NCBI GenBank assembly: GCA_019218375.1
Contig: JAHUUK010000008.1
Span: forward strand, 1 to 64,000
Origin: Dermabacteraceae bacterium TAE3-ERU5
GTDB lineage: Bacteria > Actinomycetota > Actinomycetes > Actinomycetales > Dermabacteraceae
Length of the DNA: 64,000 bases
Direction of reading: 5' to 3'
Under the pieces are notes generated by a model. It was not told the DNA's origin, made no database searches, and saw only the letters and a program-made list of their open reading frames with translations. Numbering within the stretch: position 1 is the first letter of the stretch; every line of letters starts with the position of its first letter. The position numbers and the translations under genes are program-made. Shown one piece after another: positions 35,299 to 46,063 of the stretch.

Positions 35299-35967
35299 AT
35301 GTCCGTTTCTGAATTATCTGCCAGCACCCAGAACTACCTGAAGGTGGTGTGGGGACTATCGGAGTGGTCGGATGCCCCCGTAACAGCGACCCTGATTGCG
35401 GAAAAAACCGGACTCAAGCTCTCTAGCGTCTCCGACGCCGTGCGCAAGCTGGCCGCGCAGGGGCTGCTAAACCACGCCCCCTACGGGGCCATCAGCCTGA
35501 CCGACAAGGGGCGCAGCTACGCGCTGGCGATGGTGCGCCGACACCGCCTGATCGAATCTTTCCTGGTGAGCGTCCTGGGATATACCTGGGATCAGGTGCA
35601 CGACGAGGCCGAGAATCTGGAGCACGCGGTGTCGGACTTCATGGTGGAACGGATAGATGCTTTCTTGGAGCACCCAACCCGCGATCCGCACGGAGATCCG
35701 ATCCCGGCGGCCGACGGCACCGTGCACCTGCCCGACGCGAAGCAGCTTTCTGCGGTGGGAGCGGGAGGTGCGGTTAAGGTAGAACGCATTTCTGACGACG
35801 ACCCGAACCTGCTGCAGTTCTTTGAAGAAAACGGCATTGTTATCGGGGCCGTTTTAGAGGTGAGTGCGGGAGCACCTTTTAGCGATTCCCTTAACGTCAC
35901 GACCCCCGGTGGCGAGGTCCCGCTGGGGCGTGCGGCCACCGACGCCCTCTACGTTTCGCAGGCTTAG
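35299..35967 (+). CDS. mntR: Manganese-responsive DtxR-family regulator (MntR type)
   Basis: DtxR-family repressor of 222 residues: winged helix (1-about 72), dimerisation/metal domain (73-about 140) and SH3-like C-terminal domain. Metal-site positions are His82 and Glu86 (RRHRLIES), His101, Glu105, Glu108 and His109 (VHDEAENLEH). Glu105 replaces the DtxR Cys102, as in manganese sensors, and the sequence closely resembles my recollection of mycobacterial MntR. The residue at the DtxR Met10/MntR Asp8 position is Asn12 (QNYLKVVW), which is unusual. It has its own terminator and lies just upstream of the nrd operon. Confidence 0.88.
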   Translation: MSVSELSASTQNYLKVVWGLSEWSDAPVTATLIAEKTGLKLSSVSDAVRKLAAQGLLNHAPYGAISLTDKGRSYALAMVRRHRLIESFLVSVLGYTWDQVHDEAENLEHAVSDFMVERIDAFLEHPTRDPHGDPIPAADGTVHLPDAKQLSAVGAGGAVKVERISDDDPNLLQFFEENGIVIGAVLEVSAGAPFSDSLNVTTPGGEVPLGRAATDALYVSQA

Positions 35968-35993
35968 CCCAAAGAGGCTACCGCGCCCTAACT

Positions 35994-36029
35994 AACCGGC
36001 CCGCTTTATGCGCGGGCCGGTTTTGTTTT
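35994..36029 (+). terminator. mntR terminator
   Basis: AACCGGCCCGC-loop-GCGGGCCGGTT, an 11-bp perfect stem followed by TTTTGTTTTG. It separates mntR from the nrd operon. The remaining 290 bases to nrdI hold the two NrdR-like boxes and no gene that I can see. Confidence 0.85.
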
Positions 36030-36246
36030 GCCGCGCAACATTTCAGGCTTTCCCCACCGAGCCTTCGCCCTTCAAGCACCCGTCGGAGACGGGCCGCATC
36101 AACGCGATAGCGCACCGCCTTGCGGGCGCGAAATCTCTCACACCGCTTAGCCCCACCTCGCGGGCGACACCACGGCGCGCTAATGTTTGTCATGCCGTAG
36201 TTAGAAAATTCGGCGTGTCGTAGCAAATCCTTCCCCGAAACTGCTA

Positions 36247-36262
36247 CTACTAGAACTTGTGT
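36247..36262 (+). promoter_or_regulatory. NrdR box 1 (candidate)
   Basis: CTACTAGAACTTGTGT matches 11 of 16 positions of the NrdR consensus acaCwAtATaTwGtgt. It lies 32 bases (three helical turns) from the second box, as expected for paired NrdR sites. Confidence 0.6.
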
Positions 36263-36278
36263 TCCGAAACTTAACGGC

Positions 36279-36294
36279 ACACAAGATATAGCCA
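36279..36294 (+). promoter_or_regulatory. NrdR box 2 (candidate)
   Basis: ACACAAGATATAGCCA matches 12 of 16 NrdR consensus positions including the whole conserved core. It lies 26 bases upstream of the nrdI start. Confidence 0.65.
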
Positions 36295-36320
36295 GTTCAT
36301 TGACGGGTAAGGAATGTGCC

Positions 36321-36871
36321 ATGCCAAGCAACGTGACCGCGTTGAACCCGGGTGAGACGCCGCCGGTGCGCCTGCTCAGCGAGGAAGAGTCTCCCGCCCT
36401 GGTGTATTTCTCAAGCGTTTCCGAGAACACCCGGCGCTTCATAGACAAGCTCGACATGCCGGCGGTGCGCATCCCCTTGCGGCCCCGCCGCGAGGGGCAG
36501 ATTCGGGTTTCTCGTCCCTTCGTGCTGATCGTGCCGACCTACGGCGGCGGGGAACGTTCGGGGGCGGTCCCCAAACAGGTGATCCAGTTTCTGAACGATC
36601 CGGTGAACCGCGCGCTGCTACGCGGCGTCATCCCGTCCGGAAACACCAACTTTGGCCCCTACTACTGCCTGGCCGGACCGGTCATTTCCGCCAAATGCCA
36701 GGTGCCGGAGCTTTACCGCTTCGAGCTTTTAGGAACCAGCCGGGACGTCAACCGGGTTCGTGAGGGCCTGGGCGAGTTCTGGGAATACCGTGCCCGGGTC
36801 GAGGCCGAGGAATCCGGCCTGCTACTTCCCGGCGCATCCGCATCAACCACCACACGATTAAAGGAAACCGC

Positions 36872-36875
<4 letters not shown>
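36321..36875 (+). CDS. nrdI: NrdI flavodoxin-like activator of ribonucleotide reductase
   Basis: FMN protein that supplies oxidant (superoxide/peroxide) to activate NrdF. The 184 residues have a long N-terminal extension, then the FMN-binding pattern [27 protein letters not shown] and [13 protein letters not shown]. Class Ie reductases also require NrdI for radical formation. I chose the ATG at 36321, which has AAGGA 8 bases before it. The stop overlaps the nrdE start. No nrdH precedes it, unlike the nrdHIEF order of many actinobacteria. Confidence 0.93.
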
Positions 36876-40142
<3,267 letters not shown>

Positions 40143-40178
40143 CCCGGCCGAAGCTTCTGACCCGCCGCAAAGAACAGG

Positions 40179-40224
40179 AAAGCGCCCCGCGCCCGGACCA
40201 TAAGTCACGGGGGCGGGGCGCTTT
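40179..40224. terminator. Bidirectional terminator between nrdF and the SLH gene
   Basis: AAAGCGCCCCGC...GCGGGGCGCTTT, a 12-bp stem with A and T flanks, serves both converging genes. Confidence 0.8.
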
Positions 40225-40236
40225 AGTTGCTTTCAG

Positions 40237-41286
40237 TTAGCGGTAGGTTGCGAAGTTTTGGGTGCCGTAATGCTGCACCTGGCCGGGGTAGCTGCGCGAT
40301 GGTTCGCCGGCCTCCCCGAATCCCATGTGGGTGAATTCCGGGGTGAGGATGTTGGCGCGGTGCCCCGGCGAATTCATCCACTGCGTGACCATGTTGCGCG
40401 CAAGCGTTTCCGCGCTGGTGCCGGGCTTTTCGTAGCGGTAGAGCACGTTTTCGGCGCTCGCGCGCCAGCCGCCGGGAATCTGGCGCGAATAGGCCGGGTT
40501 ATGGGATAGGTTCTTTTCCCCCGGCTGCGCGAGTAACTGGCGCGACCACGCCTGCGCCACCGCATCGATCTTGGCGTGCGGCTTGAGCGGCTTCAGGCCG
40601 TGCTTTGCCCGGTGCGCGTTCACCTCGCGTAACACTAGGGCCGAGAGGGTCGGTTTTTCGGCGGGGCGAGTATTGAAGTAGCGGTAAAGGAGCGCCGCGG
40701 TGGCTTCGCGGCTAATGGGGAGCTTCGGGCGGAACGTGCCGTCGGGCCAGCCGCGCATGATGCCGTTGGCTTTTGCCCAGGAGATCGCGGGAGCGAACGG
40801 ATGGTTTATGGGCACATCGCGGAACGGGGCCTGCGGATTAACCCGCGGTTCTCCGGCTAACCGGTGCAGCACCGCCACCGCCGCTTCGCGGGTGATGTTT
40901 TCCCGCGGCCTAAACTTACCGTCGGGCCAGCCCCGGAAAATGCGTTCCTGCGCGGCCCAGCTGATTTCCCGGTAGAACGGGTGATCCGACTTTACGTCTT
41001 GGAACGGGGAACGTGCGGGAGGGCGATACCCACGTACCTTTTGCGCCCGGTAGAGAAAAGCGCAGAAGGCTTCGCGCGTAATGTTGTTTCCGGGGCGGAA
41101 CGTCCGATCCGGCCACCCCTTAGTAATCCCGCGCGCGTGCAGCCATTCGATCTCCCTGCGGAACCTGTGCCTTGCGCCCACGTCCCGGAACACGGTGGCG
41201 GCCGACGCCGCGCCAGGCAAGGTAGCGGCTCCGATCAGCCCTAAAGATCCTGCGAGCAAAGCGCGCCGCGAAAAGTCCATGTGCAT
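40237..41286 (-). CDS. Secreted protein with three SLH domains and a CAP domain
   Basis: A 349-residue exported protein. A Tat-like signal (FSRRALLAG, cleavage near ASA-A at about 29) is followed by three S-layer homology modules (about 31-83, 94-146, 154-206; each with GWPDGTFRP-type repeats and an ITRE motif), then a CAP/SCP domain (about 213-347) with His262 (LSHNP), Glu279 (SAENVL) and His309 (SPGHRANIL) at the usual cleft positions. SLH modules usually attach to pyruvylated cell-wall polymer; CAP domains bind lipids or act on peptides. The ATG at 41286 has GGGAAGG 6 bases upstream. A surface-anchored role is inferred. Confidence 0.88.
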   Translation of the reverse strand: MHMDFSRRALLAGSLGLIGAATLPGAASAATVFRDVGARHRFRREIEWLHARGITKGWPDRTFRPGNNITREAFCAFLYRAQKVRGYRPPARSPFQDVKSDHPFYREISWAAQERIFRGWPDGKFRPRENITREAAVAVLHRLAGEPRVNPQAPFRDVPINHPFAPAISWAKANGIMRGWPDGTFRPKLPISREATAALLYRYFNTRPAEKPTLSALVLREVNAHRAKHGLKPLKPHAKIDAVAQAWSRQLLAQPGEKNLSHNPAYSRQIPGGWRASAENVLYRYEKPGTSAETLARNMVTQWMNSPGHRANILTPEFTHMGFGEAGEPSRSYPGQVQHYGTQNFATYR

Positions 41287-41800
41287 GTTCATCCTTCCCT
41301 GCGATCCGATTATGTGCGCCAAACCGTACCGGCTTTTCCCCGGTGTTACCTGGAAAGCATCTACGCAAATCCTGGTGACGGGCTACACACGGTCAGCAAA
41401 AAAGAATATTTCTTTGCCTACTTTTTGCAATTCCGCCGCGACGCCCAGGCGACAGTCAAATGTGAACGCGCACATTTTTCGTGAACGAATACATTTACAC
41501 CGCACAAGCAGACGGATGTAATTTTTCTAATGTTAAATGCGCAATTTAAGTGCCACACCTCACCCGAATAGTAAAAAGCGGGCCTGCAAAGATTTTCTTA
41601 GCCGCCCATAGATCCCCTTTGAGCGGTTACTTCCTGGTAAAACCCCTCTTCGAGGCATATATTTGAGACCTCTCAACTTTCGGGGTTAGGGCCTGGCATA
41701 AATTGAACTTATATTCAGTGTTCGTTCACATGTTCAGCTGCCGCCTCGACACAGATTTTACCGCCAAAGGCAGAAAATAGTTTTCAGGAAGGAAACATTC
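41287..41800. other. AT-rich 514-base intergenic region
   Basis: No gene is seen. The region separates the SLH/CAP gene from the first Tat-exported paralog and carries their promoters. It holds three copies of a GTGAACG core (41462-41468, 41481-41487 and, inverted, 41722-41728), and short dyads around 41645-41690. A possible minus-strand promoter is listed separately. Confidence 0.6.
41403..41430 (-). promoter_or_regulatory. Candidate promoter of the SLH/CAP gene
   Basis: TTGCAA and TATTCT are spaced by 16 bases on the minus strand, about 117 bases before the start codon. Confidence 0.3.
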
Positions 41801-42499
41801 ATGACTAAAGAGGCCGACTTAACCGCTAAAAGCAGCCCCATTAGCCGACGCACTATTGCGCATGGCGCCCTCTGGGCGGCCCCGGCCATGGTGATCGCGT
41901 CGGCCGCCCCCGCTTTTGCAGACTCCACCTGCGCTATCCACACAGCAAAACCTATACCCAGCACCAGCAGGGAGACCATCACCTTTAACGGCCCCGACGG
42001 CCTAATAGTTACTGGCCATGTAATTCGAAACACCTCTGACCTCGCCGAAAATAACTTGCTGGTGCTCGAAAAGGGAAGCGTGGTTATTGAACAAGAGGCC
42101 GCCCAAAACGAATACCAGGAAATTCGGTTCACATTCTCCCGACCTGTCTATAACCTGGAATTTGTGATCAGCGATATAGACAACAACTGGCAAAACAACG
42201 GCGGATACACCGATGCCATCGCTATCAGCGGTAACGTTACCGCCACTCCCGTAAAGCCCGGCTATCTGCGCGTAAGCGGCAATCGCGTTAGCGCACCGCT
42301 TGCAAGTCACGACTGGGATACACGGGGAGTTTATCCCAACGATCCCGCGGGTCAGGTACGTATCAGCAGCACCTCCGGGCAGCCCGTAAGAGAGTTCAGC
42401 TTGCGTTACCAGAACCTGAGCCCCTCGTACCGGCGACGCAACCAGGTGGTGCTAATCAAGTTCATTAAATACACCAGCACCGATTGCACCCCTAAATAG
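41801..42499 (+). CDS. Tat-exported secreted protein of unknown function (paralog 1)
   Basis: 232 residues: a Tat signal (SRRTIAHGALWAAPAMVIA, cleavage near AFA-DST at 40) and a beta-rich mature domain with ITFNGPDGLIVTG, IRFTFSRPVYNLEFVISDID and a C-terminal TSTDCTPK. Cys44 and Cys229 sit at the two ends of the mature protein and could form a disulfide. It shares motifs throughout with the convergent paralog at 42656-43384. Its codon use is more A/T-rich than that copy. AAGGA lies before the ATG. I do not recognise the family; a surface adhesin or carbohydrate-binding role is only one possibility. Confidence 0.75.
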   Translation: MTKEADLTAKSSPISRRTIAHGALWAAPAMVIASAAPAFADSTCAIHTAKPIPSTSRETITFNGPDGLIVTGHVIRNTSDLAENNLLVLEKGSVVIEQEAAQNEYQEIRFTFSRPVYNLEFVISDIDNNWQNNGGYTDAIAISGNVTATPVKPGYLRVSGNRVSAPLASHDWDTRGVYPNDPAGQVRISSTSGQPVREFSLRYQNLSPSYRRRNQVVLIKFIKYTSTDCTPK

Positions 42500-42587
42500 A
42501 CCCGTTCGCGTAAAGCACGCGCCGTTCCCTTCATTCGCACCGCCAAAGTACGGCACCGGCGGTCGCGGAAGCGTGCGCGCGCGAACG

Positions 42588-42629
42588 AAAAAGTCGGGGC
42601 CGCGAGGATGTTCTCCTCGCGGCCCCGAC
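42588..42629 (-). terminator. Terminator of the second Tat paralog
   Basis: GTCGGGGCCGCGAGGA-TGTTC-TCCTCGCGGCCCCGAC, a 16-bp perfect stem, followed leftward by TTTTT. It lies between the convergent paralogs. Confidence 0.85.
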
Positions 42630-42655
42630 GCCTTCACTCCGATGTATTTACGGGA

Positions 42656-43384
42656 TTACTTCGGGGTGCAGTTACTGCTGGTGTACTCGATGGGGGCGAT
42701 GTACACGAATTGAGCATAAGCACGCGATGTCTCCGTAGAGGTGTTCTCGTAGCGCAACGTAAACCCGGTGACGGGGGCATCGCCACGGTTGGTGACCAGC
42801 GCCTGCCCTCGAGGATTGAACGGCTTAAAGTCGCGCACATCCTGCGGGCCGTAGGGTTGGGAGGCACTAATACGGGTACCGCCGGTGGACTCCTGGCGGA
42901 CCACCAGGGAGCCGGGGCGGACCGGCTCGACGTGCACGTCACCGTCGATCACGATGGAGTCCACGTAGCCGTCGCCGCCATGCTCCCACTGATTGTCGAT
43001 ATCGCGAATCACGAAACGGAGGTTGTAGACCGGCCTCGAGAACTGGAAGCGTACCTCCTGGTACTGGCCATAGTCCGCAACCTGTCCGAGGGTGACGCCG
43101 CCGCCACTAGTGACCGACATATTTGGACTACCGATTGGGCGCACGCTCAGTTCAGAGTCGTGTGAAACAACGGTACCGGTTACCTTGAGCCCGTCCGGCC
43201 CGTTGAAGGTGACGTTGCGCAGATCTCCCGCGCTAACGGGGCGCGCCACCTGCACATCACATTCCTGGGAAGAGGCAAATGCCGGCGCGGCAGAGGCCAC
43301 GACCAGAGCCGGGGCGGCCCACATGGCACCTTTCGCTACCGCGCGGCGCGAGGGGGTCACCTGCGTTTCGGTCCTATCGTTCAT
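42656..43384 (-). CDS. Tat-exported secreted protein of unknown function (paralog 2)
   Basis: 242 residues, paralogous to 41801-42499: Tat signal (PSRRAVAKGAMWAAPALVV, cleavage near AFA-SSQ at 37), VTFNGPDGLKVTG, VRFQFSRPVYNLRFVIRDID, and a C-terminal TSSNCTPK. Cys42 and Cys239 match the Cys pair of the first copy. It is more GC-rich and carries an extra Gly/Ser segment (SPNMSVTSGGGVT). It converges on the first paralog, sharing the intergenic terminator. AGGAAC lies before the ATG. A shared surface role is inferred; molecular function is unknown. Confidence 0.75.
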   Translation of the reverse strand: MNDRTETQVTPSRRAVAKGAMWAAPALVVASAAPAFASSQECDVQVARPVSAGDLRNVTFNGPDGLKVTGTVVSHDSELSVRPIGSPNMSVTSGGGVTLGQVADYGQYQEVRFQFSRPVYNLRFVIRDIDNQWEHGGDGYVDSIVIDGDVHVEPVRPGSLVVRQESTGGTRISASQPYGPQDVRDFKPFNPRGQALVTNRGDAPVTGFTLRYENTSTETSRAYAQFVYIAPIEYTSSNCTPK

Positions 43385-43479
43385 GTTCCTAAAGGTCCTT
43401 CTATTTCGAGTCTGGGAGCAAAGATCCCGTTGTAAGGCGCGTTAAACGCCATCCAAAACTGGGAGTTACCCACGAGTAG

Positions 43480-43485
43480 ATTGTA
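43480..43485 (-). promoter_or_regulatory. Candidate -10 for the second Tat paralog
   Basis: TACAAT on the minus strand lies about 95 bases before the gene start. No clear -35 is seen at 17 bases. The AT-rich spacer of about 240 bases around it holds no gene. Confidence 0.3.
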
Positions 43486-43627
43486 CTTGATTAAGTAAGG
43501 ACAAATGTCGCGAGCCCCTTCTCCGACGCATTCCGGATCCATGAGTCGCGAACTATGGTTGCCGACGCGAAGCTAAGCACTATGCGATACCTCAAAAATC
43601 GCTTTAGAAGAGGCACTATTTAGCCGT

Positions 43628-44200
43628 TTAGAGGCCGTTCCCTGCTCGAAAATCACCTATTACGGTTCGGCTTGCTACACCGCGCAGGGCCGCGAGCGTT
43701 CCGTCGGATATTTCTCGATGGCTAAGCCAGCGCCTGACACCGTGACTATCCATTAGGGAACCTAGGAACACTTCGCCCACTTTCCTCCCCGGCAACGGGG
43801 CGGCGGTAACTGCCGCCTGGCGGGGATCTCCGCCTCCACTTCCCCCGAGGCGCACGAACCGCACGCTTTGGGGCAGTGCGGAATGCAGGGCGATAGATAC
43901 GCTATCCCGATACGGGCTGTGTACCCACAGGATGACCACTCGTAGGGTATCGGGGTCTATCGCAGCCATCACCTTCACCGCAAAACCGGGATCCGCCCAA
44001 TCCGCATCGACCGCGACAAGGAGCGGGTGCTGCGCAGCAGCGAAACCGCTCGCCCGGCGGCTAACCAACACGACCCGCAGGCCCGCGGCAAGCAAATCGC
44101 CAACCGCGGGGGCAAGCATTCCGGTGCCGCCGATAACGAGGACGCTGTCCCCGCCGCGCAGGTTGGGGAACGGGGCATCCGCGCCGATGGTATCCATCAT
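43628..44200 (-). CDS. Short-chain dehydrogenase-like NAD(P)-binding protein
   Basis: 190 residues with a Rossmann start VLVIGGTGMLAPAVGDLLAAG and VVLVSRR after the second strand, matching the glycine-rich loop and the basic end of an NADP fold. The YxxxK catalytic motif of classical SDRs is not found, so it may be an atypical member with no proven reaction. Two ATGs stand together at 44200/44197; an upstream in-frame start at 44329 would overlap trhO. It follows trhO on the same strand by 38 bases. Confidence 0.65.
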   Translation of the reverse strand: MMDTIGADAPFPNLRGGDSVLVIGGTGMLAPAVGDLLAAGLRVVLVSRRASGFAAAQHPLLVAVDADWADPGFAVKVMAAIDPDTLRVVILWVHSPYRDSVSIALHSALPQSVRFVRLGGSGGGDPRQAAVTAAPLPGRKVGEVFLGSLMDSHGVRRWLSHREISDGTLAALRGVASRTVIGDFRAGNGL

Positions 44201-44238
44201 TACGCTTGCCACCCTCCCCCAACGCCAGGCTGCGCTGG

Positions 44239-45132
44239 CTAGCTGTTTACCAGGTGCGTATCCGCGCCGCAGGTACTGCCGGTTTCGCTTTCCGCGCAGT
44301 CGGTGCACAGCAGGATCATTTTGCGGCAATCGTCATCGGCACAGTTATAGAACTTGCGCGTGGGCGCGGCGCAGGTGACGCAGTGGCCCAGTTCGGCCGC
44401 ATCCTCACCGAACTCCATGTGCATGCGCCGATCAAAGACGTAGAGCGAGCCTTCCCAGAGGCCCTTGTTGCCGTATTTTTCGCCGTAGCGCACGATACCG
44501 CCGTCTAGCTGATAGACCTCTTTGAAGCCGCGGTCCTTCATCAGCACGCTGAGCACCTCACACCTGATGCCGCCCGTGCAGTAGGTGACCACCGGCTTGT
44601 CTTTCAGTTCGTCGTAGGCGCCGGATTCGAGTTCGGAAATGAAATCCCGGGTGGTCTCCACGTTAGGCACGACGGCGTTCTTGAAACGACCGATCTCGGC
44701 TTCCATAGCGTTGCGGCCGTCGAAGAAAACGACCTCTTCCCCGCGTTCCGCCATCAGTTCGTGCAGCTGCTCCGGCTTGAGGTGTGTACCGCCGCCGACC
44801 ACGCCGTTCTCATCCACCTTAATTTCGTCGGGAGCACCGAAAGTGACGATCTCTGGGCGTACCTTTACGCTCAGCCGGGGGAAATCGTCGGCCCCGCCCG
44901 CGGAGATCTTGAACTCCATATCCTTAAAAGGGGCGTAGGCGCGGGTCTCGCGCATGTACCGCTTGCAGGCGGCGAGGTCACCGCCGACGGTGCCGTTAAT
45001 GCCGTGCTCAGAGATGATGATGCGCCCGCGAAGCCCCAGCTTCTCGCAGAGGGTGCGCTGCCACATCATCACGGCCTGCGGGTCTGCGAGAGGAGCGAAA
45101 CGGTAGTAGAGGAGGATGCGGCTTTCATTCAC
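44239..45132 (-). CDS. trhO: tRNA uridine-34 hydroxylase (rhodanese fold)
   Basis: TrhO uses O2 to hydroxylate U34 of tRNAs. The 297 residues have the N-terminal YRFAPL and GINGTVGG region, the rhodanese active-site loop YCTGGIRCE with the catalytic Cys, and a C-terminal Cys cluster ([18 protein letters not shown]), likely a metal site. I chose the GTG at 45132, with TAAATT 7 bases upstream. Confidence 0.9.
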   Translation of the reverse strand: MNESRILLYYRFAPLADPQAVMMWQRTLCEKLGLRGRIIISEHGINGTVGGDLAACKRYMRETRAYAPFKDMEFKISAGGADDFPRLSVKVRPEIVTFGAPDEIKVDENGVVGGGTHLKPEQLHELMAERGEEVVFFDGRNAMEAEIGRFKNAVVPNVETTRDFISELESGAYDELKDKPVVTYCTGGIRCEVLSVLMKDRGFKEVYQLDGGIVRYGEKYGNKGLWEGSLYVFDRRMHMEFGEDAAELGHCVTCAAPTRKFYNCADDDCRKMILLCTDCAESETGSTCGADTHLVNS

Positions 45133-45139
45133 GGCTCCA

Positions 45140-45145
45140 AATTTA
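45140..45145 (-). promoter_or_regulatory. Candidate -10 for leaderless trhO
   Basis: TAAATT lies 7 bases before the trhO GTG. Confidence 0.4.
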
Positions 45146-45310
45146 CCGCACACAATCCCGCGCAGACGGCAGCCAAAACGCCCAGCTATCAAACGGGGTA
45201 TTTTTACGCCTTGTTAACCACAACCTGCCTCAAGGTTAGCTGGTGCAGCTTTGGCGTTACCGGGTTGGGTACACCAGAACATGCCGCTCCATAACTATCC
45301 GCCCAAAGAC

Positions 45311-45350
45311 GCGGGGCCGGTCAAAGATGCGGTATTGACCCCGCTTTTCT
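45311..45350 (+). other. Hairpin with T-run upstream of the lipoprotein gene
   Basis: GCGGGG...GTCAA pairs with TTGAC...CCCGC (5+5 bp with a bulge), followed by TTTTCTG. It has terminator form, yet no rightward gene lies before it. It could end a short leader or small RNA begun near 45.2 kb. Confidence 0.3.
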
Positions 45351-45369
45351 GCTTATGATAAAATGAGGC

Positions 45370-45885
45370 ATGGATCACATCGCAAAGATTGCCGCAGTGG
45401 CATTGTTGCTTTTTTCTTTAGGTGGCTGCTCCACGCAGAGAAGCGTTGAGGTGAAAGACTCCCCATCAGCGCCGGGGCCGACAACCGCCACTGAATCGAA
45501 TACGCCTCCCGTAAGCCTCGCGGATGAGATTCACACCACTCCGCGGGAAGGGGGCGTAAAGGAGTACCTCCAGAACGAGGACAAAGGCAAGTACGCGAGC
45601 ATCAACGCTGACTGGAAATCATTCATGTCTGCAAAAGGGCAGGTTTCCGTCAAATGGGGTGAAGTTCGCGAGGTAGTATTCATCCCCGTATGCGACACCA
45701 GTTCCGGAAAGTTCGTCCTGTACAGGAACGGAAAGAATATTGGCGACGGCCCGTGCGGCCCGGGGCAGGTAAATTCTTTCTCCCCGCCGCGCCCAGAACC
45801 GGCAGTGGACGAGGAATTTACCTTTGAAATCCAGGGAGCCAATAAATCCGAAGTGGCAGTTTTTCAGGAAAGAAAACCAACCTAA
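45370..45885 (+). CDS. Unknown lipoprotein
   Basis: 171 residues, with an N-terminal signal and lipobox SLGGC (Cys20), then a Ser/Pro/Thr-rich linker and a mature domain of about 115 residues, with two further Cys (VCDTSSGK, GPCGPG) likely forming a disulfide. No family recognised. TAAAAT and GAGG lie before the ATG; a terminator-like hairpin precedes it. It ends 24 bases from tRNA-Ala. Confidence 0.7.
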   Translation: MDHIAKIAAVALLLFSLGGCSTQRSVEVKDSPSAPGPTTATESNTPPVSLADEIHTTPREGGVKEYLQNEDKGKYASINADWKSFMSAKGQVSVKWGEVREVVFIPVCDTSSGKFVLYRNGKNIGDGPCGPGQVNSFSPPRPEPAVDEEFTFEIQGANKSEVAVFQERKPT

Positions 45886-45909
45886 TTTAGGCGTAACTGC
45901 CGAAAACTG

Positions 45910-45982
45910 TGGAGCTAAGGGGAATCGAACCCCTGACCTTTTCATTGCGAACGAAACGCTCTACCAACTGAGCTATAGCCCC
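45910..45982 (-). tRNA. tRNA-Ala (anticodon CGC)
   Basis: A 73-base minus-strand cloverleaf: acceptor GGGGCTA/TAGCTCC, D-arm GCTCAGTTGGTAGAGC, anticodon loop TTCGCAA (CGC, Ala), T-arm AGGGGTTCGATTCCCCT, discriminator A, CCA not encoded. Confidence 0.95.
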
Positions 45983-46063
45983 TCCGCTGCCGAAGCAACG
46001 TCTCTACTTTACCACCACCGGGGGCCGAGTCGAAACGGTTAGTGCCAGATCACACCGCATCTT

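Noticed and set aside
45885-45983. Integration site at tRNA-Ala
   Set aside because: No integrase, direct repeat of the tRNA 3' end or foreign block adjoins it.
45824-46042. Small ORF over tRNA-Ala
   Set aside because: It reads the complement of a tRNA gene; such peptides (KGNRTPDL) are well-known annotation artefacts.
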